Source: Giesbergeria sp.
Lineage (GTDB): Bacteria > Pseudomonadota > Gammaproteobacteria > Burkholderiales > Burkholderiaceae_C
Assembly: GCF_028686475.1 (NCBI RefSeq)
Contig: NZ_JAQUCA010000003.1
Location: forward strand, 164,369 to 228,368
Length of the DNA stretch: 64,000 nucleotides
Direction of reading: 5' to 3'
The notes under the pieces are model-generated. The model searched no databases. It was not told the origin of the DNA and was given only the letters and a program-made list of their open reading frames with translations. The position numbers and the translations under genes are program-made. Each line of letters opens with the position of its first letter. The first letter of the stretch is position 1. Of the stretch, positions 54,073-63,881 are shown piece by piece.

Positions 54073-56889
54073 ATGTTCAAATTTTCTGCCGTGCTGCTGT
54101 GGGCGCTGGGCCTGCTGTGGGCGTTGCCTGCCCACGCTTTGCCAGCGGTAGCGCTGCATTATGGTGTTGCCGCACCCCTGAGCGAGTTGAAAGTATTTGA
54201 CCGCGTGGTGGTAGAGCCAGACCACGGCTATGACCCCGTGGCACACCGGCGCAGCGGTAGTGAGTTGTATGCCTATGTCTCGGTGGCCGAGGTACAAGCC
54301 TCGCGCAGCTACTACCGTGATATTCCGGCCGCTTGGAAGCTGGCGCGCAATGGCGATTGGCAATCCGAGGTGTTAGACCAAACGCCTGCTGCATGGCCAG
54401 AATTTTTTGCCAGCCGGGTCGTGGCCCCCCTGTGGGCGCGTGGCTATCGGGGCTTTTTTTTAGATACGCTCGATTCGTATCGTCTGGCCGCCCAATTTGA
54501 CGAGGCCGCCCAACAAGCCGGATTGGTGCGCGTGGTAGAGACGCTGCACCAGCGTTTTCCGGGTATCCGCCTGATTTTGAACCGTGGCTTTGAGATTGTG
54601 CCGCGCGTACACCAAAAAATTGAGATGGTGGCCGCCGAGTCTTTGTTTCGGGGTTGGAATGCAGCCCAAAAACGCTACGAAGAAGTGCCCACCGCCAGCC
54701 GCGATTGGCTGTTAGGGCAGTTACAAACCATTCAGCAACAGTACCAATTGCCGGTGCTGGCGATTGATTATGTGCCGCCACACGACCGCACATTGGCCCG
54801 CGCCACAGCGGCGCGCATTCAGGCTTTGGGCATCATCCCTTGGGTGACTGACAGCGCACTGCACACCATAGGGGTGGGCACCGTGGAGCTGCAACCCCGG
54901 CGTGTGTTGGTGCTGCACAGCGGCGACGAGGCAGCGGCCATCAATTACAGCAATGTGCATCGATTTTTGCACATGCCGCTCAACCACATGGGCTACATCC
55001 TAGAGTACCTTGATACGCGCGAGCCGCTGCCCCAAGGCATTTACCGCGACCGCTATGCCGGGGTGGCCACGTGGTTTTCGGGCTATTTGCCTGCCGCCAA
55101 GGGCAAAGAGGTCAGCCGTTGGTTACTGGCACGTGCCGCCGAAGGGATGCCCTTGGCCTTGGTGGATGATTTTGGCTTTCCGCCCGAGCGCAGTTGGGGC
55201 GAACAACTGGGGCTACAAGTGGGCGATTTGGGCCTGCAAGGCAGCCTGCAAACCGTGCGCCAACACCCTATGATGGGTTTTGAAATTGCCCCACCCCCTC
55301 CCGGCAAAGAATATGAGCCGGTACGCATTGCGCCCAAATGGGCCGCACAAGCCACTCCGCTGTTAGAGCTACAAGACCAGCGTGGGCAGCGCGTGGTGGC
55401 GGGTGCCATCATGCCGTGGGGCGGCTTTATCTTAGACCCCTTTGTGGTGGTAGAACTGCCCGGCACAGAGCAACGCCGCTGGGTGATAGACCCGTTTGCC
55501 TTTCTCATCCAAGCACTGCGCTTGCCCCCCATGCCGGTAGCGGACATTACGACCGAAAATGGCCGCCGTTTGCTGCTGGCGCATATTGATGGCGATGGCT
55601 TTCCGTCGCGTGCTGAAATGCCGGGCAACCCGTTTTCGCCCGAAGTGCTGCTCAAGGAGGTGCTAGAAAAGTACCGCATTCCGCACACCATGTCGGTGAT
55701 TGAGGCTGAAATTTCACCGCAAGGTTTGTACCCACAATACAGCGCCCAATTAGAAGACGTGGCGCGGCGCATCTTCAGGCTGCCCCATATCGAGCTGGCC
55801 AGCCACAGTTATAGCCACCCCTTTTTGTGGAACCACGATGCCAAACATGGCATTTTTTTGGACGAAACCCAAAAAGATTACCACTTGGATTTGCCCGGCT
55901 ATACCTTTAACTTGGAGCGCGAAATTGTCGGCTCTACCCGCTATATCGAGCAGCGCTTGGCCCCACCCGACAAAAAAGTGAAAGTCATGCTCTGGACGGG
56001 CGACACCGCCCCCAGCGCCCAAGCGCTGGCCATCGCCCATAATGCTGGCTTGCTCAACATGAATGGCGGCGATACCTTCATCTCGCGCAACCAACCGTCT
56101 TTGACGACAGTGCGTAGTCATGGCCTGCAAAAAAATGGCTATACGCAGGTGTTTGCCCCCATCACCAACGAGAACATTTATACCAATCTGTGGCAGGGGC
56201 CTTTTTATGGCTTTGAGCGTGCCATCGAGACCTTTGAAATGACCGACCACCCCCGGCGCATCAAGGCGGTCAATATCTACTACCACACCTACTCGGCCAG
56301 CAAGCGCGCCGGACTGCAAGCCCTGCACAAGGTGTATCGCTGGGCGCTGGCGCAGCCTTTGTATCCAGTATTTGGTTCAGAATACATTCGCAAAGTGCTG
56401 GATTTTTACGAAGTGGCCATCGCCCGTGATGGCCAAGGCTGGCGCGTGCGCGGTGGCGATGCACTGCGAACCCTGCGGCTGCCTGCCAGCTGGGGGCCGC
56501 CCCTGTTGGCACAGAGTCAACAGGTAGCCGGTTACCACCCCGGCCCCGAGGGCGATTACCTGCATTTGGCCGCTGCCAATGCCTATTTTGAAACTGCCAC
56601 CAACCCGGCCAGCAGCAACGCCAATGCACGTCGCCCTTTTTTGTACGATGCCAATGCGCGTCTGCAACAATGGCAGGTAAACGCCGATGCCAGCCGTATT
56701 GATTTACATTTGCAAGGCCATGTGGTGCCACTGCAGTTTAGTCTGGCGCAAGCCCAGCATTGCCAAGTGCGCGCCGGACAGCGGGTGCTGTCGCCCCTCA
56801 AATCCACCAGCCCAGCACGCCATGACGTACAGCAATTTGAGCTGAACCAGACCCATGCAGCCCTCCAAATTGTCTGCCAAAAGCCCTGA
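54073..56889 (+). CDS. pelA: Pel polysaccharide deacetylase/hydrolase PelA
   Basis: 938 residues (P. aeruginosa PelA is 948). A signal peptide (1-22, ALPAHA) is followed by a GH166-type glycosidase domain (about 30-270; GFFLDTLDSY, VAAES with probable catalytic Glu189), a Rossmann-like region, and a deacetylase domain with metal-site Asp506 and Asp508 (HIDGDGF) and His578, His582 (ASHSYSHPF). The Asp-to-His spacing equals that of P. aeruginosa D528/H600. PelA partly deacetylates Pel in the periplasm and can also cut it. ATG 54073 starts the signal peptide, with AGGG eight bases upstream; the frame opens at GTG 54049. First gene of the operon. Confidence 0.95.
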   Translation: MFKFSAVLLWALGLLWALPAHALPAVALHYGVAAPLSELKVFDRVVVEPDHGYDPVAHRRSGSELYAYVSVAEVQASRSYYRDIPAAWKLARNGDWQSEVLDQTPAAWPEFFASRVVAPLWARGYRGFFLDTLDSYRLAAQFDEAAQQAGLVRVVETLHQRFPGIRLILNRGFEIVPRVHQKIEMVAAESLFRGWNAAQKRYEEVPTASRDWLLGQLQTIQQQYQLPVLAIDYVPPHDRTLARATAARIQALGIIPWVTDSALHTIGVGTVELQPRRVLVLHSGDEAAAINYSNVHRFLHMPLNHMGYILEYLDTREPLPQGIYRDRYAGVATWFSGYLPAAKGKEVSRWLLARAAEGMPLALVDDFGFPPERSWGEQLGLQVGDLGLQGSLQTVRQHPMMGFEIAPPPPGKEYEPVRIAPKWAAQATPLLELQDQRGQRVVAGAIMPWGGFILDPFVVVELPGTEQRRWVIDPFAFLIQALRLPPMPVADITTENGRRLLLAHIDGDGFPSRAEMPGNPFSPEVLLKEVLEKYRIPHTMSVIEAEISPQGLYPQYSAQLEDVARRIFRLPHIELASHSYSHPFLWNHDAKHGIFLDETQKDYHLDLPGYTFNLEREIVGSTRYIEQRLAPPDKKVKVMLWTGDTAPSAQALAIAHNAGLLNMNGGDTFISRNQPSLTTVRSHGLQKNGYTQVFAPITNENIYTNLWQGPFYGFERAIETFEMTDHPRRIKAVNIYYHTYSASKRAGLQALHKVYRWALAQPLYPVFGSEYIRKVLDFYEVAIARDGQGWRVRGGDALRTLRLPASWGPPLLAQSQQVAGYHPGPEGDYLHLAAANAYFETATNPASSNANARRPFLYDANARLQQWQVNADASRIDLHLQGHVVPLQFSLAQAQHCQVRAGQRVLSPLKSTSPARHDVQQFELNQTHAALQIVCQKP

Positions 56890-59800
56890 GCGCCGTCCTG
56901 TCCTTGCACCTTATTGGCTACTGTGCTTATTGGCCACCGGCGTAGCGGGCGCGCTGTGGGCGCTCTATCCGCGCCAAGATTTAGAACGACGCCTGAGTGA
57001 GGCGGGCAACGATTCGGCCTTGTCGGCCAATTATTTGCACAATTTGTTGCGTAGTGACCCGCACAACCCGCGCCTGCGCTTGTTGTTGGCCAAAGAACAA
57101 GGCCAAACGCAAGCCTTAGACACCATGCGCGCTACCTTGCAGCCGGTGCTGGCCTCCCCAGACCCCGACTTAGAGCTCCAAGCCCTGTGGCTGCTGTGGG
57201 AAACCACCTATCGGATTTACCAAAAAGCCATTCAGCAAAACTTGCCAAGCCAAAGCCGCTTGCAGCACGATTTGGTGCAGCAGCTTGGCACCTTGGCAGA
57301 AAAAAATTGGCCGCCAGAACAATTACAGCCCTTGACCCAGCAAGCGCTGGATTTGGGACAGTACAACATCGGCATTACCTTGCTACGCCAACAGGCACAG
57401 CAGCTGCATGGGCAGCCAGAACAAGCCGCACGCTTGTACGCGCGCGCCGCACGCGAAGCCTTGGCCCACAGCCAATACCACCAATGCGCCGAGCTGTACT
57501 TGCTGGCACGCCAACACACCCAAGAGGCCGCACAGGCCAAGCAGTATTTTTTATCGGCCATTGCCACGGTACAAGCCAGCGGGCAACCCGCTGCCGCGCT
57601 GGCCTTGGCCGAGCGCGAACTGGGCAGCCTGCACAGCGATAGCGAGGTGATAGAGCAGCTGGTGCAACTGGCGCGCGCCGCTGGCCGTCCGGATATTGCC
57701 GAGCGCTATGTCAAACAACTACTGCGTCTGGCCCTGTGGCAGCAATGGCAGCAATGGCAAATGCACCCACCCGCCCAAGCCTTGCCTGCGCTGCACCACA
57801 GCGCCCAAGCCAGTGGCCAAAGTACCGCCGTGCCAACCGCTGCCCGCTACCAAGACCGCGCCTATCTACTCGACCCAGCCTTGCTGCGCCACCCCAATGA
57901 GGAGGATGCTGCCTTTTCTTCACCCAATGCCCCAACATGGCAACCAGTGTCTGACAGCCCTCAAACGCCAACGCCCCCAAAAACCGCAGGTGTCCCACCC
58001 GGCCTGCCGTTTGATGACCGCATCTACAGCTTGGGCTACCAAGTTTTCTTAGAAAATAAAAACCTAGAAGACGCTTGGCGCGTGGCCAAGGCAGCGGTAC
58101 AACAGGCACCACAACACCTGCTGTGGCAAGAGCGATTGGCGCAAGTCTCCGAATGGACTGGCCGCCAAGAATTGGCACTGCAACACTGGCTATTGGTAGC
58201 CCGTCAAACCCAAAACCAAGTAGCGTGGCAAGCCGTCTTGCGCTTGGCACCGGGCTTGTTTGATGATGCCGCCTTGGTCGAGGGCTTGCGCTACGAATTG
58301 CGCCGCCGCCCCGGCCAACTGAGCCTGCTAGAAGAATTGGTGGCCGCCTACGAACGCTTAGGCACGCCCCAACCCGCCTTAGACTACCTGCGCCAGCAAC
58401 CCCCCTCGGCCCCAGTGTTGCAAATGTTGGCCGGTTTGGCCAAACGCGCCGGTGATTTGGATTTGGCCTTGGCCAGTTGGCAGCGCTTATTTCAAGACCC
58501 AACACAGCTAACCCCAGAGCTGGCGATGCGCGCGGCTGTGCTGGCCCTGTTGCAAGGCCAAGCCGCCCAAGGTTTGGCTTGGCTAGAAGCCACCCAAGCC
58601 AAACTAGCGCCTGATGCTCCAGAAAGCCCGGCTTTTTGGCGCCTCACTGCCCAATTGGCCGAGGGCCAGCAACGCGATGCTTTGGCGGTGCAAGCCTATC
58701 GCCGGTTGTTGCAAAAAGAAAAGCCCGCGCTGGGCGATTTTGATGCCCTGATTCGGCTGCTGCAAACCGATTTGCCCCTGCAAGCGGCTGAAGTCGCCCT
58801 GCACGCATGGCAAGAGCATGACCAGCCCCGGCACCTGCTACTGGCCTTGAATTTGCACATCAGCCGCAACCAGTGGCGCGAGGCCGAGCGCCTATTGCAG
58901 CAAATTGACCCGTCCCCCCAAGCACAGCGGCGCGCACTGCACCGCCTGCGCCAAGAGCCAGAATTTTTACGCTTGGCCGGTTTGGTCTATCAAAACACGG
59001 GCCGCCGGGCGCAAGCGCGCCAATACTATGAAGCAGGCTTGCGCCTAGCTCCCCAATCGGCGGCCATGCGCCAAGCGCTGCTGTGGTTGTTTATTGAAAG
59101 CAACGATGCCAGCGCCCTGCGCGAGCTGCTCAGCCGCTACGAAGCCCAATGGAGCCAAGACCCCGAACTGCACGACGCATTGGCCTCCACCTACCAATCT
59201 TTGTCTTTGCCCGCCATTGCCCTAGAGCGCTACCTGCAACCGCGTGTGCAAGCGCATCGCCATGATTTGCTTTGGCTCATGAACTATGCCGATGCGCTAG
59301 ACCAAAACCAACAATCGGACCGCGCTTGGCGTTTGCGCCGCCAGCTGCTGGCCCAAGAGTGGCAAAAAGCGCAACGCGATGTCACCAGCACCACCAGCCG
59401 CGCCCACTGGCTCACCCAAGAAGGGCTAGATACCACCCGGCGCATAGCACGCACCCGGCTACAACTGACCCAGCGCCCCGGTGATGCCGGGTTTGCCGTG
59501 TTGCGCGAACTGCTGCGCTTAGACCGCGACGCGCGCAATGGCCTGTCTAACGCCGCCGCCGAGACCGCCATTGGCTGGCTACAAGATGGCGGCGAATACA
59601 ACGCCGAACGCGGCTTTTTGTGGCAACAATATGCCCGTAGCCACAGCGTACAAGCCAACCGCCCGCTGTGGGCCGAGATTACCGTGGCCTTGGCCGAAAA
59701 AGACAAAATAGCCACGGGTGAATTGTTAGAAACCTTTGACCACCGCTTGCCGCGTTATGACCGAGTGAACGCCGCAGCCGCAGTGGGGGATGTGCGCTTG

Positions 59801-60826
59801 GCGCAAACAGCCGCCTTCGAGACCCAACAAGACCAACCCGACGACAACCCGCTGCACCAGCAATTGCTGGACAACCTGCTGGCCTTTACGCCCCATGCTG
59901 CCGGACAAGCGACGTTGCGCCAATTGGACAATTTAGACGAAACCGAGACCGTGGCCCAACTGCACTACCCGCTGGCCCCCTCGCACTCCTTGGGGCTGAA
60001 GTTGCTCAACACCCAGCGCCAAAGCAACGAACCCCGCACCCTACGCAACCCTTCGCAAGAGCAGGCCGCCTATGGCTCCTTGCGCTGGCAGCACCACAGT
60101 GGCAGCAGCACCCAGTTGCAATGGGGTTGGCGCGATAGCTTGGCCAGCTCGGTGCCCTTGCAGCTAGAGCATGTGCAGCAGCTAGACCGGCGCCTATCGC
60201 TGCACTTGGATATGGGCAGCCAGCTTCCGACCCAAGAAAGTTTAGTGCTACGCATGGGCGGCATGAAAGACCGCTTCAGTATGGGGCTGCGCTACCAAGC
60301 CAGTCGCCTAGACCATGTGATGCTGAGCCACTGGCGTGAAAAATACGCACTGCAAACCGGTGCCGAGGTGGGCAGCGGGCAGCATTCGTCCGTCAGCTAT
60401 ACCCACACCTATCGCTTAGAGGTGCCCACGGTTGATGTGGGCGCATTTTGGTCTAACCACAGCTACGACCAGCGCAACCCCAACGGCTTTACTGGGGCAG
60501 ACTTGGCTTTTATGCGCTATCTGCCACCGGGCCGCCCCCAGCTAGAGCGCGGTTATTTGCTGCCCGAGAATTTTCAGTTTTACGGCCTGCAATTAACCAC
60601 CAATTTGCGCTTTGAAAACGACTACATCCGCGCCTTATTGCCCTTGGCCAGCTTGGCCCACACTTGGCACAGCCGCCAAGGTGCGGGCTACAGCCTGCGC
60701 TTAGGCGTAGCTGGTAGCGTATTGGGGGCCGACCACCTCAGCCTGATGTGGGGCTTGGGCAAATCGGGTGCCCAAGCGCCGGGCCTAACGCAAGAAGTTC
60801 AATTGAACTACCGCTATCACTTTTAA
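56855..60826 (+). CDS. pelB: Pel outer-membrane porin with TPR scaffold, PelB
   Basis: 1323 residues, somewhat longer than P. aeruginosa PelB (about 1190). An N-terminal membrane helix (about 20-40, LLCLLATGVAGALWALYP) is followed by a long periplasmic all-alpha TPR superhelix (about 45-950). The last 330 residues alternate as beta strands typical of an outer-membrane barrel, ending in the aromatic-type VQLNYRYHF. PelB guides deacetylated Pel through the periplasm and out with PelC. It overlaps pelA by 35 bases. A Gln/Pro-rich insert (about 325-385) separates TPR blocks. Confidence 0.92.
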   Translation: MQPSKLSAKSPERRPVLAPYWLLCLLATGVAGALWALYPRQDLERRLSEAGNDSALSANYLHNLLRSDPHNPRLRLLLAKEQGQTQALDTMRATLQPVLASPDPDLELQALWLLWETTYRIYQKAIQQNLPSQSRLQHDLVQQLGTLAEKNWPPEQLQPLTQQALDLGQYNIGITLLRQQAQQLHGQPEQAARLYARAAREALAHSQYHQCAELYLLARQHTQEAAQAKQYFLSAIATVQASGQPAAALALAERELGSLHSDSEVIEQLVQLARAAGRPDIAERYVKQLLRLALWQQWQQWQMHPPAQALPALHHSAQASGQSTAVPTAARYQDRAYLLDPALLRHPNEEDAAFSSPNAPTWQPVSDSPQTPTPPKTAGVPPGLPFDDRIYSLGYQVFLENKNLEDAWRVAKAAVQQAPQHLLWQERLAQVSEWTGRQELALQHWLLVARQTQNQVAWQAVLRLAPGLFDDAALVEGLRYELRRRPGQLSLLEELVAAYERLGTPQPALDYLRQQPPSAPVLQMLAGLAKRAGDLDLALASWQRLFQDPTQLTPELAMRAAVLALLQGQAAQGLAWLEATQAKLAPDAPESPAFWRLTAQLAEGQQRDALAVQAYRRLLQKEKPALGDFDALIRLLQTDLPLQAAEVALHAWQEHDQPRHLLLALNLHISRNQWREAERLLQQIDPSPQAQRRALHRLRQEPEFLRLAGLVYQNTGRRAQARQYYEAGLRLAPQSAAMRQALLWLFIESNDASALRELLSRYEAQWSQDPELHDALASTYQSLSLPAIALERYLQPRVQAHRHDLLWLMNYADALDQNQQSDRAWRLRRQLLAQEWQKAQRDVTSTTSRAHWLTQEGLDTTRRIARTRLQLTQRPGDAGFAVLRELLRLDRDARNGLSNAAAETAIGWLQDGGEYNAERGFLWQQYARSHSVQANRPLWAEITVALAEKDKIATGELLETFDHRLPRYDRVNAAAAVGDVRLAQTAAFETQQDQPDDNPLHQQLLDNLLAFTPHAAGQATLRQLDNLDETETVAQLHYPLAPSHSLGLKLLNTQRQSNEPRTLRNPSQEQAAYGSLRWQHHSGSSTQLQWGWRDSLASSVPLQLEHVQQLDRRLSLHLDMGSQLPTQESLVLRMGGMKDRFSMGLRYQASRLDHVMLSHWREKYALQTGAEVGSGQHSSVSYTHTYRLEVPTVDVGAFWSNHSYDQRNPNGFTGADLAFMRYLPPGRPQLERGYLLPENFQFYGLQLTTNLRFENDYIRALLPLASLAHTWHSRQGAGYSLRLGVAGSVLGADHLSLMWGLGKSGAQAPGLTQEVQLNYRYHF

Positions 60827-60861
60827 TCTTTTGCTTTTGCAGCGCAAGAAAGCACTCCCCC

Positions 60862-61410
60862 ATGCACCCTTCCTCTCTGTTGCACTCCCTGAAATGGCTT
60901 TTGAGTGGCCTGCTGCTGGCCAGCCTAATGGCCTGTTCTACCGTGGACCACGGCAAGGCCCCCAGCCTAGAACGGGGGGCCAGCTGGGTGGTGCTGCCGT
61001 TTGCCAACCATACCGAAACCCCCTTGGCTGGCAACCGCGCCGAAGCCGTCGCCTTGGCACTGTTGCAGGCGCAAAACATCGGCACTGTTCAACGCTACCC
61101 CGGCCATGTGCAACAAGAATCCCTGTTTGATGGCTCAGAAAACAAACGCCAAGAAGAAGCCCTGGCTTGGGCGCGTGAGCAAAACCTGCGCTATGCCCTG
61201 ACCGGCGCAGTCGATGAGTGGCGCTACAAAGTGGGTGTAGATGGCGAGCCAGCTGCGGGCGTGACCTTGCAGATTATTGAGGTCAGCAGCGGCCAAACCC
61301 TCTGGAGTGGCGCGGGCGGCAAAAGCGGTTGGAGTCGCGAGGCCCTGTCTTCGGTGGCGCAAAAATTGATTCGCCAATTGCTGCGCGCTGGACTGGCCAG
61401 CACGCGTTAA
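60862..61410 (+). CDS. pelC: Pel export lipoprotein PelC
   Basis: 182 residues from ATG 60862. Signal peptide with lipobox LMAC (lipidated Cys25), then the compact PelC fold with WVVLPFANHTETPL, ALTGAVDEWRYKVGVDGEPA and LQIIEVSSGQTLWSG. In P. aeruginosa PelC forms a dodecameric ring at the outer membrane beneath the PelB barrel. The upstream part of the frame overlaps pelB. 35 bases after pelB. Confidence 0.94.
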   Translation: MHPSSLLHSLKWLLSGLLLASLMACSTVDHGKAPSLERGASWVVLPFANHTETPLAGNRAEAVALALLQAQNIGTVQRYPGHVQQESLFDGSENKRQEEALAWAREQNLRYALTGAVDEWRYKVGVDGEPAAGVTLQIIEVSSGQTLWSGAGGKSGWSREALSSVAQKLIRQLLRAGLASTR

Positions 61411-61425
61411 TTTTTTGCTTGCCCC

Positions 61426-62799
61426 ATGTCCTCCAGCGCCAGTAGCCCACCCCGTCCAGCCGAGCCAACACCCAAATCCAGAGCCATCACTGGGGCCAGC
61501 TTTACCGGCTCACCGTTGGGCAAACTGGCCCCCACGGGTTTGTCGCGCTCGGTGGTGCTGTTAGAGGCCCTGTTGCTGCCCGCCTGCGCGCTGCTGCTGG
61601 GGTTTTGGCTCCAGCCCCAAGACCCGCTATGGGTGGATGCTGAGTTTCATTGGGCTTGGTTGGCCCCGATGATTGTGGCGCTGCGCTATGGCCCTTTAAC
61701 CGGCCTGCTCTCGGTGGGCGTGTTGTTGGCCGGATGGTGGTGGTTTCAGCCGCAGTATGTGCAGTTTCCACAGGTGTTTTTTTTGGGCGGACTGATTTTG
61801 GTGCTGCTGGTGGGCGAGTTCTCTAGCCTGTGGGTGGCCCGTACCCGGCGCGCCGAAGGAATGCAGCATTACCTGCACCAGCGCACCGAACACCTGATTC
61901 GCCAGTATTACCTGCTGCGCCTATCGCACGACCGGCTAGAACATGAACTGATAGGCCGCCCGATGTCGATGCGCGATGCCCTCAAAACCCTGCGCGGACT
62001 GGGCAGTATGGAGTCCGGCGCGGCCAGTTTGTTGGATTTATTGGCGCAATACTGCCAAATTGGTGCCGCTGCCATCTATCCGGTGCAAGACGACACGCTG
62101 GCCGAGCAGCCCTTGGCCAGCATCGGCCCCCCCCTGACGCTGCACCCCCAAGACCCCCTGCTGCGCCAAGCCCTAGAAACGCACAAACTGTGCCATGTGG
62201 TGCAAACCCTCACCTTAAAACAACAAAGCCACTATTTAATGGCCGCGCCGTTGCTGGATTTGGGCGGCGAGATTTACGGCCTGCTGTTGGTGGACGACAT
62301 GCCCTTCTTTGCTCTGCAAGAAGAAAACCTGCAAACCATCAACCTGCTGCTAGGCTACTACACCGACGGCCTATCGGCACAAACCCTGGCGCAACCGCTG
62401 TTGCAGCGCTGGCCCGATTGCCCGGCCGAGTTTGCTTTTGAGCTGCAACGCCTGTGGCACATGCACCAAAGCACCAAGGTACAAAGCATGGTGGTAGCGC
62501 TAGAGTTCACGCCCACCGCTATCGCCCACGATTTGCCCCAACAATTGCTGCGCCTGCGCCGTCTGATGGATGAAACTTGGCTGCTACAAGGCCAAAACCG
62601 GCAACTGCTGGCCGTGCTGATGCCTTTGGGCGATGCGTCCACCGCCGAAGGCTTTTTGGCACGCCTAGAAAACTGGATACACCAAAAACAAAACACCTCA
62701 TTGGCCGATGCGGGCATCTTTCCGCACCAGCTGCCCCTGAGCCAAACCCAGCCGCTGGCGTTGCTGCAACGCCTGCACGAGATTGCCCATGCTCAGTAG
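61426..62799 (+). CDS. pelD: Cyclic-di-GMP receptor PelD
   Basis: 457 residues (P. aeruginosa 455). Four membrane helices lie within about 43-138, then a coil (about 145-180), a GAF domain (about 195-320) and a degenerate GGDEF domain (about 340-457) without GGDEF. RLMD at 379-382 fits the RxxD cyclic-di-GMP site (R367/D370 in P. aeruginosa), with Arg413 near the expected position of R402. Binding activates Pel polymerisation with PelE, F and G. 15 bases after pelC; overlaps pelE by 11 bases. Confidence 0.93.
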   Translation: MSSSASSPPRPAEPTPKSRAITGASFTGSPLGKLAPTGLSRSVVLLEALLLPACALLLGFWLQPQDPLWVDAEFHWAWLAPMIVALRYGPLTGLLSVGVLLAGWWWFQPQYVQFPQVFFLGGLILVLLVGEFSSLWVARTRRAEGMQHYLHQRTEHLIRQYYLLRLSHDRLEHELIGRPMSMRDALKTLRGLGSMESGAASLLDLLAQYCQIGAAAIYPVQDDTLAEQPLASIGPPLTLHPQDPLLRQALETHKLCHVVQTLTLKQQSHYLMAAPLLDLGGEIYGLLLVDDMPFFALQEENLQTINLLLGYYTDGLSAQTLAQPLLQRWPDCPAEFAFELQRLWHMHQSTKVQSMVVALEFTPTAIAHDLPQQLLRLRRLMDETWLLQGQNRQLLAVLMPLGDASTAEGFLARLENWIHQKQNTSLADAGIFPHQLPLSQTQPLALLQRLHEIAHAQ

Positions 62800-63880
62800 C
62801 AAACTGGGGCTGTCGGCGCTGCTCATGGAGCTATCGGCTTGGAGTGGCCCCCTGTTGCTGCACGGCCATTCCGATGTAGCACTGGCCAGCTATTTGCTGC
62901 TGCACAGCGGGGCCAGTGTGCTGCTGGCGCTGTTTGTGGTGCCCCTGCTACCACGACAAGCAGCAAAATCGCCACCACAGGAGCAGGAACCAGCAGCCAA
63001 AGAGCCGCCACACACAACAGCACCACCGGCAAAACCAGCTTACCGTCCAGCGGTTTTGCTGTTGTTGGCACTGTGCGGCTATGCCGTACCTATTTTGGGC
63101 TTTGTTGGCGCACTGGTGGCGGTGCTGGTGTTGCGCTACCACCGACCGGCGCAAGACAAAGCCCCATTTGAATCACTGCAACTACCCGAGTTTGACCAAC
63201 ACCAACGCCTCAGCGGTGCTTTTCGGCAAACCGGCTTGGGTTCTTTTTTGGGCAACCGCGAGGTACCCCTCAGTTCGCGTATGCGGGCGATGGTGTCGTT
63301 GCAACATGTGTCGGGGCGGGTCTCCTCGCCCCTGCTACGCAATGTGCTTAACGACCCCAGCGAAGACCTGCGCCTGCTGGCCTATGGGATGCTCGATGGC
63401 CTAGAGCAGCGCATCAGCCAATCGGTGGACGAAGAACTGCAAGCCCTGCGTGTGGCCCAAGCGCGCGAAGGCACCGCCCGCCCCGGCCCGCGCACCCTCA
63501 AGGCGGTGCAACGTTTGTCTGATTTGTACTGGGAGTTTGTCTATCAAGATTTGGCCCAAGGCGATTTGCGCGATTACTCTATCGCCCAATCTTTGCACTA
63601 CTGCAATCAAGTGCTGCAAATACAACCCAAAAATGCCCCCATGTGGTTGCGCCAAGGGCGCTTACTGCACGGCCTGCGCCGCCTTGACGAAGCCGCGCAA
63701 GCCTACCAAAAAGCGCAAAACTTGGGCCTATCGGCCACGCGCGTGTTGCCCTACCAAGCCGAACTAAGCTTTGAGCGCCGGGATATGGTTCGCACCTATT
63801 TGTTGATGCAGCAACTCGATGCAGCCAATGCCCTGCCCCGGCTGCGCCCGGTGATTGAATACTGGAAAAGCGCTTGGTAG
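62789..63880 (+). CDS. pelE: Pel inner-membrane protein PelE
   Basis: 363 residues (P. aeruginosa 329). Two N-terminal membrane helices (about 9-25 and 31-50) and a further hydrophobic stretch (about 88-115) precede a cytoplasmic helical region with HEAT/TPR-like repeats (VSSPLLRNVLNDPSEDLRLLAYGML, then YCNQVLQIQPKNAPMWLRQGRL). PelE forms the inner-membrane complex with PelD, PelF and PelG. ATG 62789 lies inside pelD. The stop is two bases before an insertion-sequence-like end, so the expected pelF and pelG are not adjacent. Confidence 0.92.
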   Translation: MLSSKLGLSALLMELSAWSGPLLLHGHSDVALASYLLLHSGASVLLALFVVPLLPRQAAKSPPQEQEPAAKEPPHTTAPPAKPAYRPAVLLLLALCGYAVPILGFVGALVAVLVLRYHRPAQDKAPFESLQLPEFDQHQRLSGAFRQTGLGSFLGNREVPLSSRMRAMVSLQHVSGRVSSPLLRNVLNDPSEDLRLLAYGMLDGLEQRISQSVDEELQALRVAQAREGTARPGPRTLKAVQRLSDLYWEFVYQDLAQGDLRDYSIAQSLHYCNQVLQIQPKNAPMWLRQGRLLHGLRRLDEAAQAYQKAQNLGLSATRVLPYQAELSFERRDMVRTYLLMQQLDAANALPRLRPVIEYWKSAW

Positions 63881-63881
63881 T